In this document: piece after piece, positions 1 through 6,964 of the stretch
Layout of the letters: every line of letters starts with the position of its first letter
Position numbering within the stretch: the stretch's first letter is position 1
From: Bacteroidales bacterium
GTDB lineage: Bacteria; Bacteroidota; Bacteroidia; Bacteroidales; Azobacteroidaceae
Length of the DNA stretch: 9,953 nt
Assembly: GCA_020860885.1 (NCBI GenBank)
Contig: JAJBTS010000312.1
Coordinates: 1 to 9,953 of the forward strand
Direction: 5' to 3'
Made by a program: the position numbers and the translations under genes
Notes under the pieces: generated by a model
What the model was told of the DNA's origin: nothing
The model's input: only the letters and a program-made list of their open reading frames with translations
Databases searched by the model: none

Positions 1-10
1 ACATAATACG

Positions 11-1096
11 ATGAAAATAGGAATTCCAAAGGAAATTAAAAACATTGAGAACCGGGTATCTTTGACTCCGGGAGGTGCACATGCTTTAATACAACGCGGA
101 CATGATGTCTTCATTCAAACTACAGCCGGACTCAACAGTGGATTCCCGGATGAAGCTTATACGAATGTAGGAGCAAAGATTCTTCCCTCCGCTGAAAAGG
201 TTTTTGAAACTGGAGAAATGATCATGAAAGTAAAAGAACCTATTTCTCAGGAATATAAGCTGATTCGTCCCAATCAGTTAGTATTTACTTATTTCCATTT
301 TGCTGCAGACGAAACTTTGACTAAAGCCATGATGGAAAGTAATGCTGTATGCCTGGCCTACGAAACAGTAGAAAAACCGGATGGTTCTTTACCTCTATTA
401 ACTCCTATGTCGGAAGTAGCCGGGAGAATGTCCACCCAACAAGGGGCTAAATACCTGGAAAAACCTCAGGGAGGAAAAGGCATCTTATTAGGAGGAGTTC
501 CCAGTGTCAAACCCGCTACTGTTTTAGTATTAGGCGGTGGAGTTGTAGGAATTCATGCTGCACAAATGGCTGCAGGATTAGGTGCTCATGTAACAATTAT
601 GGATATTTCATTGCCACGACTGCGTTATTTAAGCGAAATCATGCCTGCTAATGTAGATACCATGATGTCTAGTCAGTACAATATTGAAAAATTCTTACCA
701 CAGGTTGACCTGGTAATCGGAGCAGTATTGATTCCTGGAGCAAAAGCACCACACTTAATTACTAAGGATATGTTGAAACTTATCCCTAAAGGCTCCGTTT
801 TAGTGGATGTAGCCATTGACCAGGGAGGATGTTTCGAAACCTCACATCCTACAACCCATTCAGATCCTGTGTATGTAGTAGATGATATTTTACATTATTG
901 CGTTGCCAATATTCCGGGAGCCGTTCCAATGACTTCTACAGTAGCTCTTACGAATGCTACCTTGCCTTATGCTTTACTGCTGGCCGATATGGGATGGGAA
1001 AAAGCTTGTGAAAAATACGATGATTTGAAAAAAGGTCTGAATATTGTTCATGGAAAAGTTGTAAATCAGGCTGTTGCAGAAACGTTTAATCTATAA
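11..1096 (+). CDS. ald: Alanine dehydrogenase
   Basis: This enzyme interconverts L-alanine and pyruvate plus ammonium using NAD in the cytoplasm, linking alanine to central carbon and nitrogen metabolism. The 361-residue protein is full length for the family and opens with the typical MKIGIPKEIK. The residues known for substrate binding and catalysis in characterised alanine dehydrogenases are at their usual numbers: R15, K75, H96 and D270. The Rossmann nucleotide-binding loop GGGVVG is at 175-180, followed by an acidic D198 at the end of the next strand, which favours NAD over NADP. TPMSEVAGRMS at 131-141 is another family signature. The start is the first ATG and gives the canonical N-terminus; only ten bases precede it, so its promoter lies outside the window. 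Saccharopine dehydrogenase-like or transhydrogenase alpha paralogues share the fold, but the length and key residues fit Ald. Confidence is high. Confidence 0.97.
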   Translation: MKIGIPKEIKNIENRVSLTPGGAHALIQRGHDVFIQTTAGLNSGFPDEAYTNVGAKILPSAEKVFETGEMIMKVKEPISQEYKLIRPNQLVFTYFHFAADETLTKAMMESNAVCLAYETVEKPDGSLPLLTPMSEVAGRMSTQQGAKYLEKPQGGKGILLGGVPSVKPATVLVLGGGVVGIHAAQMAAGLGAHVTIMDISLPRLRYLSEIMPANVDTMMSSQYNIEKFLPQVDLVIGAVLIPGAKAPHLITKDMLKLIPKGSVLVDVAIDQGGCFETSHPTTHSDPVYVVDDILHYCVANIPGAVPMTSTVALTNATLPYALLLADMGWEKACEKYDDLKKGLNIVHGKVVNQAVAETFNL

Positions 1097-1167
1097 AAAC
1101 TTTACATTTTATTTAATACTCTTAAAAATAAAATGATAAATATATTGTAGTAAATAGGTTGTCATAC

Positions 1168-1195
1168 TTTAACAGTATTTAATTATGCTGTTAAA
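1168..1195. repeat. Inverted repeat TTTAACAG / CTGTTAAA in the ald–wbqC gap
   Basis: A perfect 8-base inverted repeat (1168-1175 and 1188-1195) encloses a 12-base AT-rich loop. It lies upstream of the ald terminator and has no T run of its own. The arm TTAACAG recurs in the hairpin at 1928-1970 on the other side of wbqC. It could be a protein-binding dyad or a weak RNA hairpin; the function is unknown. Confidence 0.45.
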
Positions 1196-1205
1196 CAGAT
1201 ATATT

Positions 1206-1249
1206 TTTCGCTATTAACACCCGGAAATGGGTTTAATAGCGAAATTTTT
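1206..1249 (+). terminator. Rho-independent terminator downstream of ald
   Basis: A 12-base arm TTTCGCTATTAA (1206-1217) pairs perfectly with TTAATAGCGAAA (1233-1244). The stem continues inward through ACCC/GGGT (1219-1222 with 1229-1232) after one bulged C, and closes on the loop GGAAAT. Five T bases follow at 1245-1249. The T run is on the plus side only, so the hairpin serves ald, about 110 bases past its stop codon. It may also block read-through into the convergent wbqC region. Confidence 0.85.
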
Positions 1250-1301
1250 AAAGGAACTTCCCAATGGATTAAAATTATTTGTGATCCAGTAAATGAATCT
1301 C

Positions 1302-1910
1302 TTAATAACTTAGATACAAAAGAGCTTCCGGACCCATATTGAAGAGAAGATCAATAATACTTAAATTAGGTTGAAATCCATATTTACTTCGAAAGATCTG
1401 ATAATAAGGTTTAAAATCTGCAAGATAATAGTCTTTTTTAGGATGAATCCGCTCCCTCAAGTCAACATCATTTGCCGACAAATCCGTTTTATAACTGTCT
1501 GAATAAGTTATATTGGGAGAAATATCCAATAATGTGCAAATAAGCTCCCGCAATCGTTCATTAAAATCAAACAAATACTTTATTTTATTTTCATAAAAAG
1601 GAATAAAGTCGTCGAAATAGTATTCAAAAAAAGGAGTAGAATTATAGGCCGACAGAATAGCATTCCAATGAAGATGCCTCCAATTGCCATGATCTGCAAT
1701 TTGTATATCCCGCGTCAAACATTTGATTGAAGGAGGTTTAACAATAGGAATACTTAAAACCTGCAAGCCGTTGGCAGCACCTATCACACATCGGTTTCTG
1801 TAAGTTTGTTTAATATAGTTATCCTGATTTTCAATCAGAACTTGTGAGGAATTATTGAGAAGGATATAATATTCTATTGGAGCAAGGTAAGCAGTTGTAA
1901 GATATAACAT
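1302..1910 (-). CDS. WbqC-like family protein
   Basis: This 202-residue protein belongs to the WbqC-like family (PF08889), named after an O-antigen-cluster gene; its biochemical function is, to my knowledge, not established. Recognisable conserved stretches are YLAPIEYY at 8-15, YIKQTYRNRCVI at 32-43, DHGNWRHLHWNAI at 73-85, the aromatic run FFEYYFDDFIPFY at 94-106, and PNLSIIDLLFNMGPE at 181-195 near the C-terminus. No signal peptide or membrane segment is apparent, so it is probably cytoplasmic. It is the last gene of the minus-strand group dapB–lepB–wbqC, with 75 bases separating it from lepB and a long hairpin in that gap. The start at 1910 gives the N-terminus expected for the family, and no upstream in-frame extension is needed. 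The repeated pairing with lepB hints at a cell-envelope role, but that is inference from context only. Confidence 0.9.
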   Translation of the reverse strand: MLYLTTAYLAPIEYYILLNNSSQVLIENQDNYIKQTYRNRCVIGAANGLQVLSIPIVKPPSIKCLTRDIQIADHGNWRHLHWNAILSAYNSTPFFEYYFDDFIPFYENKIKYLFDFNERLRELICTLLDISPNITYSDSYKTDLSANDVDLRERIHPKKDYYLADFKPYYQIFRSKYGFQPNLSIIDLLFNMGPEALLYLSY

Positions 1911-1927
1911 TTCAGTTAAAAGTTAGC

Positions 1928-1970
1928 GCTTAACAGTACCGCTCTCTTTTGGAGCGGCTTACTGTTAAGC
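1928..1970 (-). terminator. Long intercistronic hairpin between lepB and wbqC
   Basis: GCTTAACAGTA (1928-1938) pairs perfectly with TACTGTTAAGC (1960-1970), and the stem continues as CCGCTC/GAGCGG (1939-1944 with 1952-1957), giving 17 pairs with a two-base bulge and a seven-base loop. On the minus strand it comes 15 bases after the lepB stop and is followed by a short T-containing stretch (AACTTTTAAC) just before the wbqC start codon. The T tract is weak, so partial termination, attenuation or RNA processing that lowers wbqC expression relative to lepB are all possible. The structure is certain; its role is inferred. Confidence 0.6.
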
Positions 1971-1985
1971 TATTCATTGAAATCA

Positions 1986-3434
1986 TTATTGCGCTTCCAC
2001 AGTTCTGAATAATCTGTTCCAGCGGATTTTACCATCAAATAATCCACGATCTTTATCCAGAGACATCCATATCAGGATAGGTTTTCCTACTATATGGTCT
2101 TCCGGAACAAACCCCCATGCACGGGAATCTAAAGAATTATGACGGTTATCTCCCATCATAAAATAGTAGTCATATTGAAAAGTATAACTATTTGCAGGAG
2201 TTCCATTCAGATAGACTGTGTTCCCCTCTTTCCGCATTGTATTTCCTTCATAATTAATAATACAACGGGAATAAAGGGCTATATTTTCATCGTTCAAAAC
2301 AATTGTTTCTCCTTTTTTCGGAATCCATAAAGGTCCGAAGTCATCTCTTGTCCATCCGGTAGCGTAACCATAAGGATAAGTATCTCCACCGAAACCGGCA
2401 GGTTCTATGCGAATAGATTTAGCCCATCCGCTTTTTTGAAGATATTCAAGAGCTTCCCGGGTAAGAGGAATCCGGTATAACGGATTGTAATTACCATACT
2501 CATTTGTTTCAATTCCAAAAAAGTTAAAGAAACCCTGAGCATCTCTTGATCTGTTTATCAAAATCTGGTCTTCTTTACTTACTCCCAATCTCCTGAATTG
2601 TTTTTCCGTAAGAGAATTTCCGTTCGTTTCTACATAGTAATTAAACTGTGCATTTTTAGGAGTAGGCAATGGTTTTCCATCGATATAAACAATATTATCT
2701 ATGATTTGTAAAGAATCTCCAGGCATTCCCACACATCGCTTTACGTAATTTTCTCTTCTATCGACAGGCCTGTAAACTACTTCACCATAAGTTCCGGAGT
2801 TTGAATTCACAGCATCCCAACCCAATTGATGTACCAATTCATAATAATCCCGGTTTTGCATATTCAATGCAACAGTATCTCCGGCAGGAAAGTTAAAAAC
2901 CACAATATCATCTCTTTTAACATTCCCAAAACCTTTCAACCTCTTATAATCCCAATGAGGCCAGTCGGAATAAGATTTTGTATTTAGAATAGGCAAGGTA
3001 TGATGAGTTAATGGAAATGCCAAAGGAGTATTAGGTACTCGTGGTCCGTAACTCACTTTACTTACAAATAAAAAATCTCCCACTAATAAAGTTTTTTCCA
3101 GGGATGATGTTGGAATTTTGTAATTTTGAAAAATAAATATATTAATAAAATATACTGCAATCAGAGCAAAGATAATAGCATCTGCCCAATCTGCAATTTT
3201 TCTTAGTGTCGGATTTTTAGAGTGTTTCCAACCATCCCATGGAATCACTTTTGATATATAAATATCAAAAATCAAAAGTAACCCGAGCAGTAACCAATAG
3301 TTGTGGGTCCATATAACAAATAATAAATATAAGACAGCCACAATGGAAAATTTAATCCATCTCGATTTTCCTGCAGAAAGGATCTTTTGTTTAACGGTTG
3401 GTTTTGAATGTGTTTTTGAAGTAAGATCACTCAT
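1986..3434 (-). CDS. lepB: Signal peptidase I, long Bacteroidota form
   Basis: This is the inner-membrane serine protease that removes signal peptides from exported pre-proteins (peptidase family S26). Hydrophobic segments lie near residues 29-45, 46-62 and 85-102. Directly after the third comes the nucleophile box IPTSSLEKTL, where S111 aligns with the catalytic serine. K232 in NYVKRCVGMPGD is the general-base lysine. The C-terminal box MMGDNRHNSLDSRAWGFVPEDHIVG (about 426-450) completes the family signature. At 482 residues it is much longer than E. coli LepB (324); most of the excess is roughly 180 residues inserted between the lysine box and the GDNR box, a pattern I associate with Bacteroidota homologues. 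The residue after the catalytic serine is Leu rather than the usual Met. The gene starts 24 bases after the dapB stop, so the two are probably co-transcribed; wbqC follows. Confidence 0.95.
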   Translation of the reverse strand: MSDLTSKTHSKPTVKQKILSAGKSRWIKFSIVAVLYLLFVIWTHNYWLLLGLLLIFDIYISKVIPWDGWKHSKNPTLRKIADWADAIIFALIAVYFINIFIFQNYKIPTSSLEKTLLVGDFLFVSKVSYGPRVPNTPLAFPLTHHTLPILNTKSYSDWPHWDYKRLKGFGNVKRDDIVVFNFPAGDTVALNMQNRDYYELVHQLGWDAVNSNSGTYGEVVYRPVDRRENYVKRCVGMPGDSLQIIDNIVYIDGKPLPTPKNAQFNYYVETNGNSLTEKQFRRLGVSKEDQILINRSRDAQGFFNFFGIETNEYGNYNPLYRIPLTREALEYLQKSGWAKSIRIEPAGFGGDTYPYGYATGWTRDDFGPLWIPKKGETIVLNDENIALYSRCIINYEGNTMRKEGNTVYLNGTPANSYTFQYDYYFMMGDNRHNSLDSRAWGFVPEDHIVGKPILIWMSLDKDRGLFDGKIRWNRLFRTVEAQ

Positions 3435-3458
3435 AATATGGTGTTATAAATATTTAAA

Positions 3459-4178
3459 TTATTTCAGGTCCAACATATCTTCCATGGTAAGAAAGCCTTT
3501 CTTACCTTTAGTAAATTCAGCGGCTAATACAGCTCCTAGAGCAAAACCTTTTCTACTTTTAGCGTCATGCTTAATTCGGATAATATCAGCTTCAGATTCA
3601 TATACGACTTCATGAATGCCAGGAACTTCACCTTCTCTTTTAGCATGGATCAATAAATCATCAGAATTTCCCTGAGGTGCTTCTTTCCATTGTTTTTTTC
3701 TACTTATATTTTCCAGAATCCCTTCCGCAAGAGTAATTCCTGTACCACTGGGAGAGTCAAGTTTATGAACATGATGAACTTCTTCCATGTATACATCGTA
3801 TTCTGGATATTTGTTCATAATTTTTGCCAGGTACTTATTTACAGCGAAAAAGATATTCACTCCAATACTATAATTAGATGCATAAAAGAATGTCTGATTA
3901 TTTTCTTTACATTCTTTTCTTATTTCCTCCATATGCTGTAACCACCCTGTAGTACCAGCAACTACGGAAATATTTCTTTCAAAGCATTTTTTATAATTTT
4001 CAAAAGCTGTTTCGGGACGAGAAAACTCTACAGCTACATCTGCTGATAAGAAATTGGGTGAGTCAAAATCATCCTGATTATCAATATCAATGACAGAAAC
4101 AATTTCATTCCCTCTTTCCAAGGCAATTTTCTCAATTTCTTTGCCCATCTTCCCATACCCTATCAATGCAATCTTCAT
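3459..4178 (-). CDS. dapB: 4-hydroxy-tetrahydrodipicolinate reductase
   Basis: DapB catalyses the NAD(P)H-dependent reduction in the diaminopimelate/lysine pathway, supplying lysine and peptidoglycan precursors in the cytoplasm. Starting at the ATG at 4178 the protein has 239 residues. The dinucleotide-binding loop GYGKMG is at 7-12, AGTTG at 74-78, ASNYSIGVN at 100-108, and the catalytic and substrate-binding motif EVHHVHKLDSPSGTG at 133-147, with H135, H136 and K139 matching the His-His…Lys arrangement of E. coli DapB. An in-frame ATG at 4208 would add ten residues (MLFRNKKIKY). I reject it because family members begin directly with the MKIALIGYG strand, and because a -7-like promoter box at 4210-4217 would place the transcript start at or after that codon. 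It is the first gene of the group continuing with lepB 24 bases downstream. Confidence 0.95.
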   Translation of the reverse strand: MKIALIGYGKMGKEIEKIALERGNEIVSVIDIDNQDDFDSPNFLSADVAVEFSRPETAFENYKKCFERNISVVAGTTGWLQHMEEIRKECKENNQTFFYASNYSIGVNIFFAVNKYLAKIMNKYPEYDVYMEEVHHVHKLDSPSGTGITLAEGILENISRKKQWKEAPQGNSDDLLIHAKREGEVPGIHEVVYESEADIIRIKHDAKSRKGFALGAVLAAEFTKGKKGFLTMEDMLDLK

Positions 4179-4209
4179 ATATTTTATCTTTTTATTTCTA
4201 AATAGCATG

Positions 4210-4217
4210 CAAAGATA
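4210..4217 (-). promoter_or_regulatory. Bacteroidota-type -7 box for dapB
   Basis: On the minus strand this reads TATCTTTG, a perfect match to the TAnnTTTG -7 consensus of Bacteroidota housekeeping promoters. Transcription would begin a few bases downstream, near 4203, leaving a leader of about 25 bases before the ATG at 4178. I see no clear TTTG -33 element at the expected distance, so support rests on the -7 box and its position. It implies dapB–lepB is transcribed independently of uxaC. Confidence 0.55.
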
Positions 4218-4295
4218 AGAATTCTGAATCAGTTATTAGAAATCTAAAACTTAAAATTACATAACCGGGAAGTATGAAAAAGAAATTATTTTGAA

Positions 4296-5702
4296 TTAGA
4301 ACTCAAAAAAACTCTTAGCATTATTGTATGAAATATTTTCTACTAATTTTCCCAGAAAAGAGATTTCGGATGCAGGCAATAATCCTTCTACAATATATTT
4401 TCCTATCAAATTACACAATAATCTTCTAAAATATTCGTGTCTTGGATAAGAAAGAAAACTTCTGGAATCGGTAAGCATTCCCACAAAGCGGCTCAAGAGT
4501 CCCAAAACGGATAAAGAATTCATTTGCGCTTCCATTCCGAATTTCTGATCCATGAACCACCACCCTGAGCCAAACTGCATTTTTCCGGCAACCGACCCAT
4601 CCTGAAAGTTCCCGATCATGGTTGCAATCAGGTCATTATCCCTGGGATTCAAATTGTAAATAATTGTTTTAGTTAATTTATCTTCTTTATCAAGCCGGTC
4701 AAAAAACTTTGCCATATTTTTTGCTACAGTGAAATCTCCGATAGAATCAAATCCTGCGTCTGCTCCCACTTTAGCAAATAAACGAGTGTTGTTATTACGA
4801 ATCACTCCATAATGAAATTGTTGTGTCCATCCTTTTTCCCAATCCATTTTAGCCCCTTCAAATAACATAGCGGATTTGAACTGGATTATTTCCGGATGAG
4901 TTAATTCGGTACCCCTATACACTTTCCGGAATATGGTTTCAATCTGAGAATCAGTATAATCTTCCGCATAAAATTCTTCCATACCATGATCCGATAATTT
5001 ACATCCTACTAATGCAAAAAAATCATGCCTAACCTGAAGAGCCTGCAAAAAATCGGGAAATGTATGAATCTCTACCCCGGAAACCTCTGAGAGTTTGTCG
5101 ACATACATTCTAAAATCATTAGCTCTTTCTACAGCCATTGCTTTATCGGGACGCCAGGTAGGAAGAACCTTAATAGGAAATTCTTCTTTTTTAATCGCTA
5201 TATGATATTTTAGAGAATCGACAGGATCATCGGTAGTACAAACAACTTCAACATTATAATGCTTCATTAACCCGCGAGCGCTGTATTCCGGAGTCTGAAG
5301 CAATGCTGTACAATGATCGTAGATCTCTCTGGCAGTTTCCGGTTTAAGTAATTGATTTGTTCCAAAAGCCGTTTTCAATTCCAGATGAGTCCAGTGATAC
5401 AAAGGGTTACGCATTGTATAAGGAACTGTCTCTGCCCATTTTTCAAATTTCTCCCAATAGGATGTTTCTTTGCCGGTAATAAAACGTTCTTCTATACCAT
5501 TGGTACGCATGGCTCTCCATTTATAGTGATCTCCTTCCAACCAGATTTCTCCCAGATTTTCAAACTTCCGATCTCTGGCTATCATTTTCGGATCCAGATG
5601 GCAATGATAATCAATTATGGGTTGTTTTTTTGCATACTCATGATACAATTGTTGAGCAGTATCTGTTTGTAACAGGAAATTGTCATCCATAAAGTTTTTC
5701 AT
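4296..5702 (-). CDS. uxaC: Uronate (glucuronate/galacturonate) isomerase
   Basis: UxaC converts D-glucuronate to D-fructuronate and D-galacturonate to D-tagaturonate, the first cytoplasmic step of hexuronate breakdown, used on sugars from pectin and glycosaminoglycans. The 468-residue length is normal for the family. The N-terminal MKNFMDDNFLLQ leads into IIDYHCHLDPK, whose H33 and H35 form the HxH metal site of this amidohydrolase-superfamily TIM barrel. Further signatures are HYKWRAMRTNG at 59-69, NPLYHWTHLELK at 99-110, and CTTDDPVDSLKYH at 155-167; the C-terminal third carries GSGWWFMDQKFGMEAQ. I keep the first ATG rather than M5 because homologues share the MKxFMD opening. No other hexuronate gene (uxaA, uxaB, uxuA, uxuB, kdgK) is next to it, so in this genome the pathway appears scattered, at least within this window. 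Confidence 0.96.
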   Translation of the reverse strand: MKNFMDDNFLLQTDTAQQLYHEYAKKQPIIDYHCHLDPKMIARDRKFENLGEIWLEGDHYKWRAMRTNGIEERFITGKETSYWEKFEKWAETVPYTMRNPLYHWTHLELKTAFGTNQLLKPETAREIYDHCTALLQTPEYSARGLMKHYNVEVVCTTDDPVDSLKYHIAIKKEEFPIKVLPTWRPDKAMAVERANDFRMYVDKLSEVSGVEIHTFPDFLQALQVRHDFFALVGCKLSDHGMEEFYAEDYTDSQIETIFRKVYRGTELTHPEIIQFKSAMLFEGAKMDWEKGWTQQFHYGVIRNNNTRLFAKVGADAGFDSIGDFTVAKNMAKFFDRLDKEDKLTKTIIYNLNPRDNDLIATMIGNFQDGSVAGKMQFGSGWWFMDQKFGMEAQMNSLSVLGLLSRFVGMLTDSRSFLSYPRHEYFRRLLCNLIGKYIVEGLLPASEISFLGKLVENISYNNAKSFFEF

Positions 5703-5749
5703 GATATTCTTTATATTTATTTAAGTAAACAATTCTATTAAGTTCAATG

Positions 5750-5757
5750 CAAGTATA
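5750..5757 (-). promoter_or_regulatory. Possible -7 box for uxaC
   Basis: On the minus strand this reads TATACTTG, one mismatch from TAnnTTTG. It is about 48 bases upstream of the uxaC ATG, in the 116-base divergent gap shared with the hydrolase gene. No clear -33 element was found, so this is a weak candidate. Confidence 0.35.
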
Positions 5758-5778
5758 AGAATTTTCATAGATATTTAC

Positions 5779-5786
5779 TAACTTTG
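5779..5786 (+). promoter_or_regulatory. -7 box for the MBL-fold hydrolase gene
   Basis: TAACTTTG matches TAnnTTTG exactly and lies 32 bases before the ATG at 5819, leaving a leader of about 25-28 bases. The bases before the ATG are AT-rich with no Shine-Dalgarno sequence, as is common in this phylum. A -33 TTTG at the usual distance is not evident. Confidence 0.5.
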
Positions 5787-5818
5787 CGCGATTTTTATTT
5801 ATCTCTTGAATATATCTA

Positions 5819-6622
5819 ATGGCATTTCGATTCTTAAGTCTTGCAAGTGGAAGTAGTGGAAACTGTTATTATCTGGGAACGGACGATTACGGTATTTTGC
5901 TGGATGCAGGAATCAGTTTCCGAACCATAAAAAAAGTGCTGAAGGACCACCGTATCGGCCTGGAAGAAATTATGGCTGTATTTGTAACTCATGATCATAC
6001 TGACCATATAAAATCAGTAGGTAGTTTAGGAGAAAAGTACGGGATTCCAATTTATGCTACTGAATCCGTTCATATTGGAATAGACAACAGCCGTTTTGTT
6101 GATGAAAAATTATATACATCGCGCAGGATTCTGGAAAAAGAGCAAACTGTAATGATACGGGATTTCAAAATAACGGCTTTCGATGTTCCTCACGATGCCA
6201 GTGATTGTGTTGGATATCTTATACAATATAAGAATCACAAATGTGTCTTGGCTACTGACATCGGACAAATAACGGATAAAGTCGCCGAATATATAAGAAT
6301 TGCCAATCATTTGATAATAGAAGCCAATTACGACAGGGAGATGCTTACCCGGGGGAACTATCCTCTATTCTTGAAAAACAGAATTTCCAATGGCCATGGG
6401 CATCTTTGTAATAACGAAACCGCCGATTTTCTTGCTGCTAATTTTGACCTTCATATGAAAAATATCTGGTTGTGCCATTTAAGCAAAGATAATAATCATC
6501 CGGATCTGGCATATAAAACGGTAGAGATGGCTTTCGGCCAGTATGGAATACGGGTAGGAGCTGATGTAAACCTTACAGCCCTAAAAAGAACAACTCCATC
6601 CGATCTATATATCTTAGAATAA
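5819..6622 (+). CDS. YycJ/WalJ-like MBL-fold metallohydrolase
   Basis: This 267-residue cytoplasmic protein has the metallo-beta-lactamase fold and belongs with the YycJ/WalJ-like group, which is thought to include DNA-acting exonucleases; that activity is inferred here. The opening FLSLASGSSGNCYYLG (5-20) is characteristic of the group. The metal-binding motif THDHTDH is at 57-63, with further likely ligands H125 in VPHDASDCVGY, D147 in ATDIG and H220 in LCHLSKDNNHP. EANYD at 168-172 and NGHGHLCNNETADF around 191-204 also fit. No signal peptide or membrane segment is present. It is transcribed alone, divergent from uxaC, with its own -7 box upstream. In Firmicutes homologues accompany the WalKR two-component system, but no such genes are visible here, so the walJ name is not applied. 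Fold assignment is firm; the substrate is less certain. Confidence 0.9.
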   Translation: MAFRFLSLASGSSGNCYYLGTDDYGILLDAGISFRTIKKVLKDHRIGLEEIMAVFVTHDHTDHIKSVGSLGEKYGIPIYATESVHIGIDNSRFVDEKLYTSRRILEKEQTVMIRDFKITAFDVPHDASDCVGYLIQYKNHKCVLATDIGQITDKVAEYIRIANHLIIEANYDREMLTRGNYPLFLKNRISNGHGHLCNNETADFLAANFDLHMKNIWLCHLSKDNNHPDLAYKTVEMAFGQYGIRVGADVNLTALKRTTPSDLYILE

Positions 6623-6701
6623 CTTTTTATTCCTCTTTATTCTTCTTGTTTGATTTTGTCAAATCTTCGAACAATTAAATGCTATTGCCAGGGATAAAGA
6701 A

Positions 6702-6833
6702 ATGATCTTTAAGTATAGTTTTTGGAAAGCCACCGGAGCCGAAAGAATTAAAAATGCTACTCTCATTTATTTTTTAATAAGATCTTTCAAATTATGCTGC
6801 GTTGCAGCATATCATTGTGAATGGAAGATTTAA
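6702..6833 (+). other. Doubtful 43-codon ORF
   Basis: An ATG at 6702 preceded by AGGG eight bases upstream opens a 43-codon frame ending in TAA at 6831-6833. The product begins MIFKYSFWKATGAERIKNAT, is basic and rich in aromatic residues and cysteine, and has no family I recognise. The same frame is open upstream to 6654, so it could be the remnant of a longer gene. It contains the hairpin at 6793-6811. Without a homologue it may be chance; treat it as unproven. Confidence 0.15.
6793..6811. repeat. Perfect 8-bp hairpin TATGCTGC-GTT-GCAGCATA
   Basis: Two perfect 8-base arms surround a three-base GTT loop. No T run follows on either strand, so it is not a standard terminator. It stands out as GC-rich in an AT-rich gap. 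A protein-binding dyad, an RNA-stability hairpin or the end of a degraded element are all possible. Confidence 0.5.
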
Positions 6834-6863
6834 CACTGTCTAATTTTTATACTTATGATAAAC

Positions 6864-6897
6864 AGTGAAAAGCAGATAAATGAATTCACTATTTTTT
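6864..6897 (+). terminator. Weak terminator-like hairpin with T run
   Basis: AGTGAA (6864-6869) pairs with TTCACT (6885-6890) across a 15-base loop and is followed by A and six T bases (6892-6897). The stem is short and only two pairs are G-C. The segment ACAGTG (6862-6867) can instead pair with CACTGT at 6834-6839, so the two stems exclude each other. It could end the hydrolase transcript about 270 bases past its stop, but support is modest. Confidence 0.3.
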
Positions 6898-6898
6898 C

Positions 6899-6928
6899 TT
6901 TGAAATTCCGATCTTATTTGTATTTTTG
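6899..6928 (+). promoter_or_regulatory. Promoter of the split secreted-protein gene
   Basis: TATTTTTG at 6921-6928 is a perfect TAnnTTTG -7 box, and TTTG at 6899-6902 is a -33 element 18 bases upstream, slightly short of the usual spacing. This is the best two-part Bacteroidota promoter in the window. Transcription would start near 6933, giving a leader of about 30 bases. Confidence 0.65.
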
Positions 6929-6964
6929 TAACGGTTTTATATATTTATTAAAAGTTATATGCTT

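Larger units (their letters stand above)
6623..6958. other. 336-base gap: small hairpins, doubtful short ORF, promoter
   Basis: This gap has no confirmed gene. It begins with a pyrimidine-rich stretch just after the hydrolase stop. A reading frame open from 6654 contains an ATG at 6702 and ends at 6833 (43 codons). A perfect 8-base hairpin is at 6793-6811. Two overlapping 6-base stems are at 6834-6867 and 6864-6890, the second followed by six T bases. The promoter of the next gene occupies 6899-6928. No strong terminator follows the hydrolase gene directly. Confidence 0.6.

Noticed and set aside
3301..3615. Open frame on the plus strand across lepB and dapB
   Set aside because: It is antisense to two well-supported genes and its translation resembles no family.
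4179..4208. Ten-residue N-terminal extension of DapB (MLFRNKKIKY) from the ATG at 4208
   Set aside because: The family begins at MKIALIGYG, and the likely promoter box overlaps or abuts the upstream ATG.
5352..5672. Open frame on the plus strand opposite the uxaC N-terminal region
   Set aside because: It is antisense to highly conserved UxaC sequence and has no recognisable domain.
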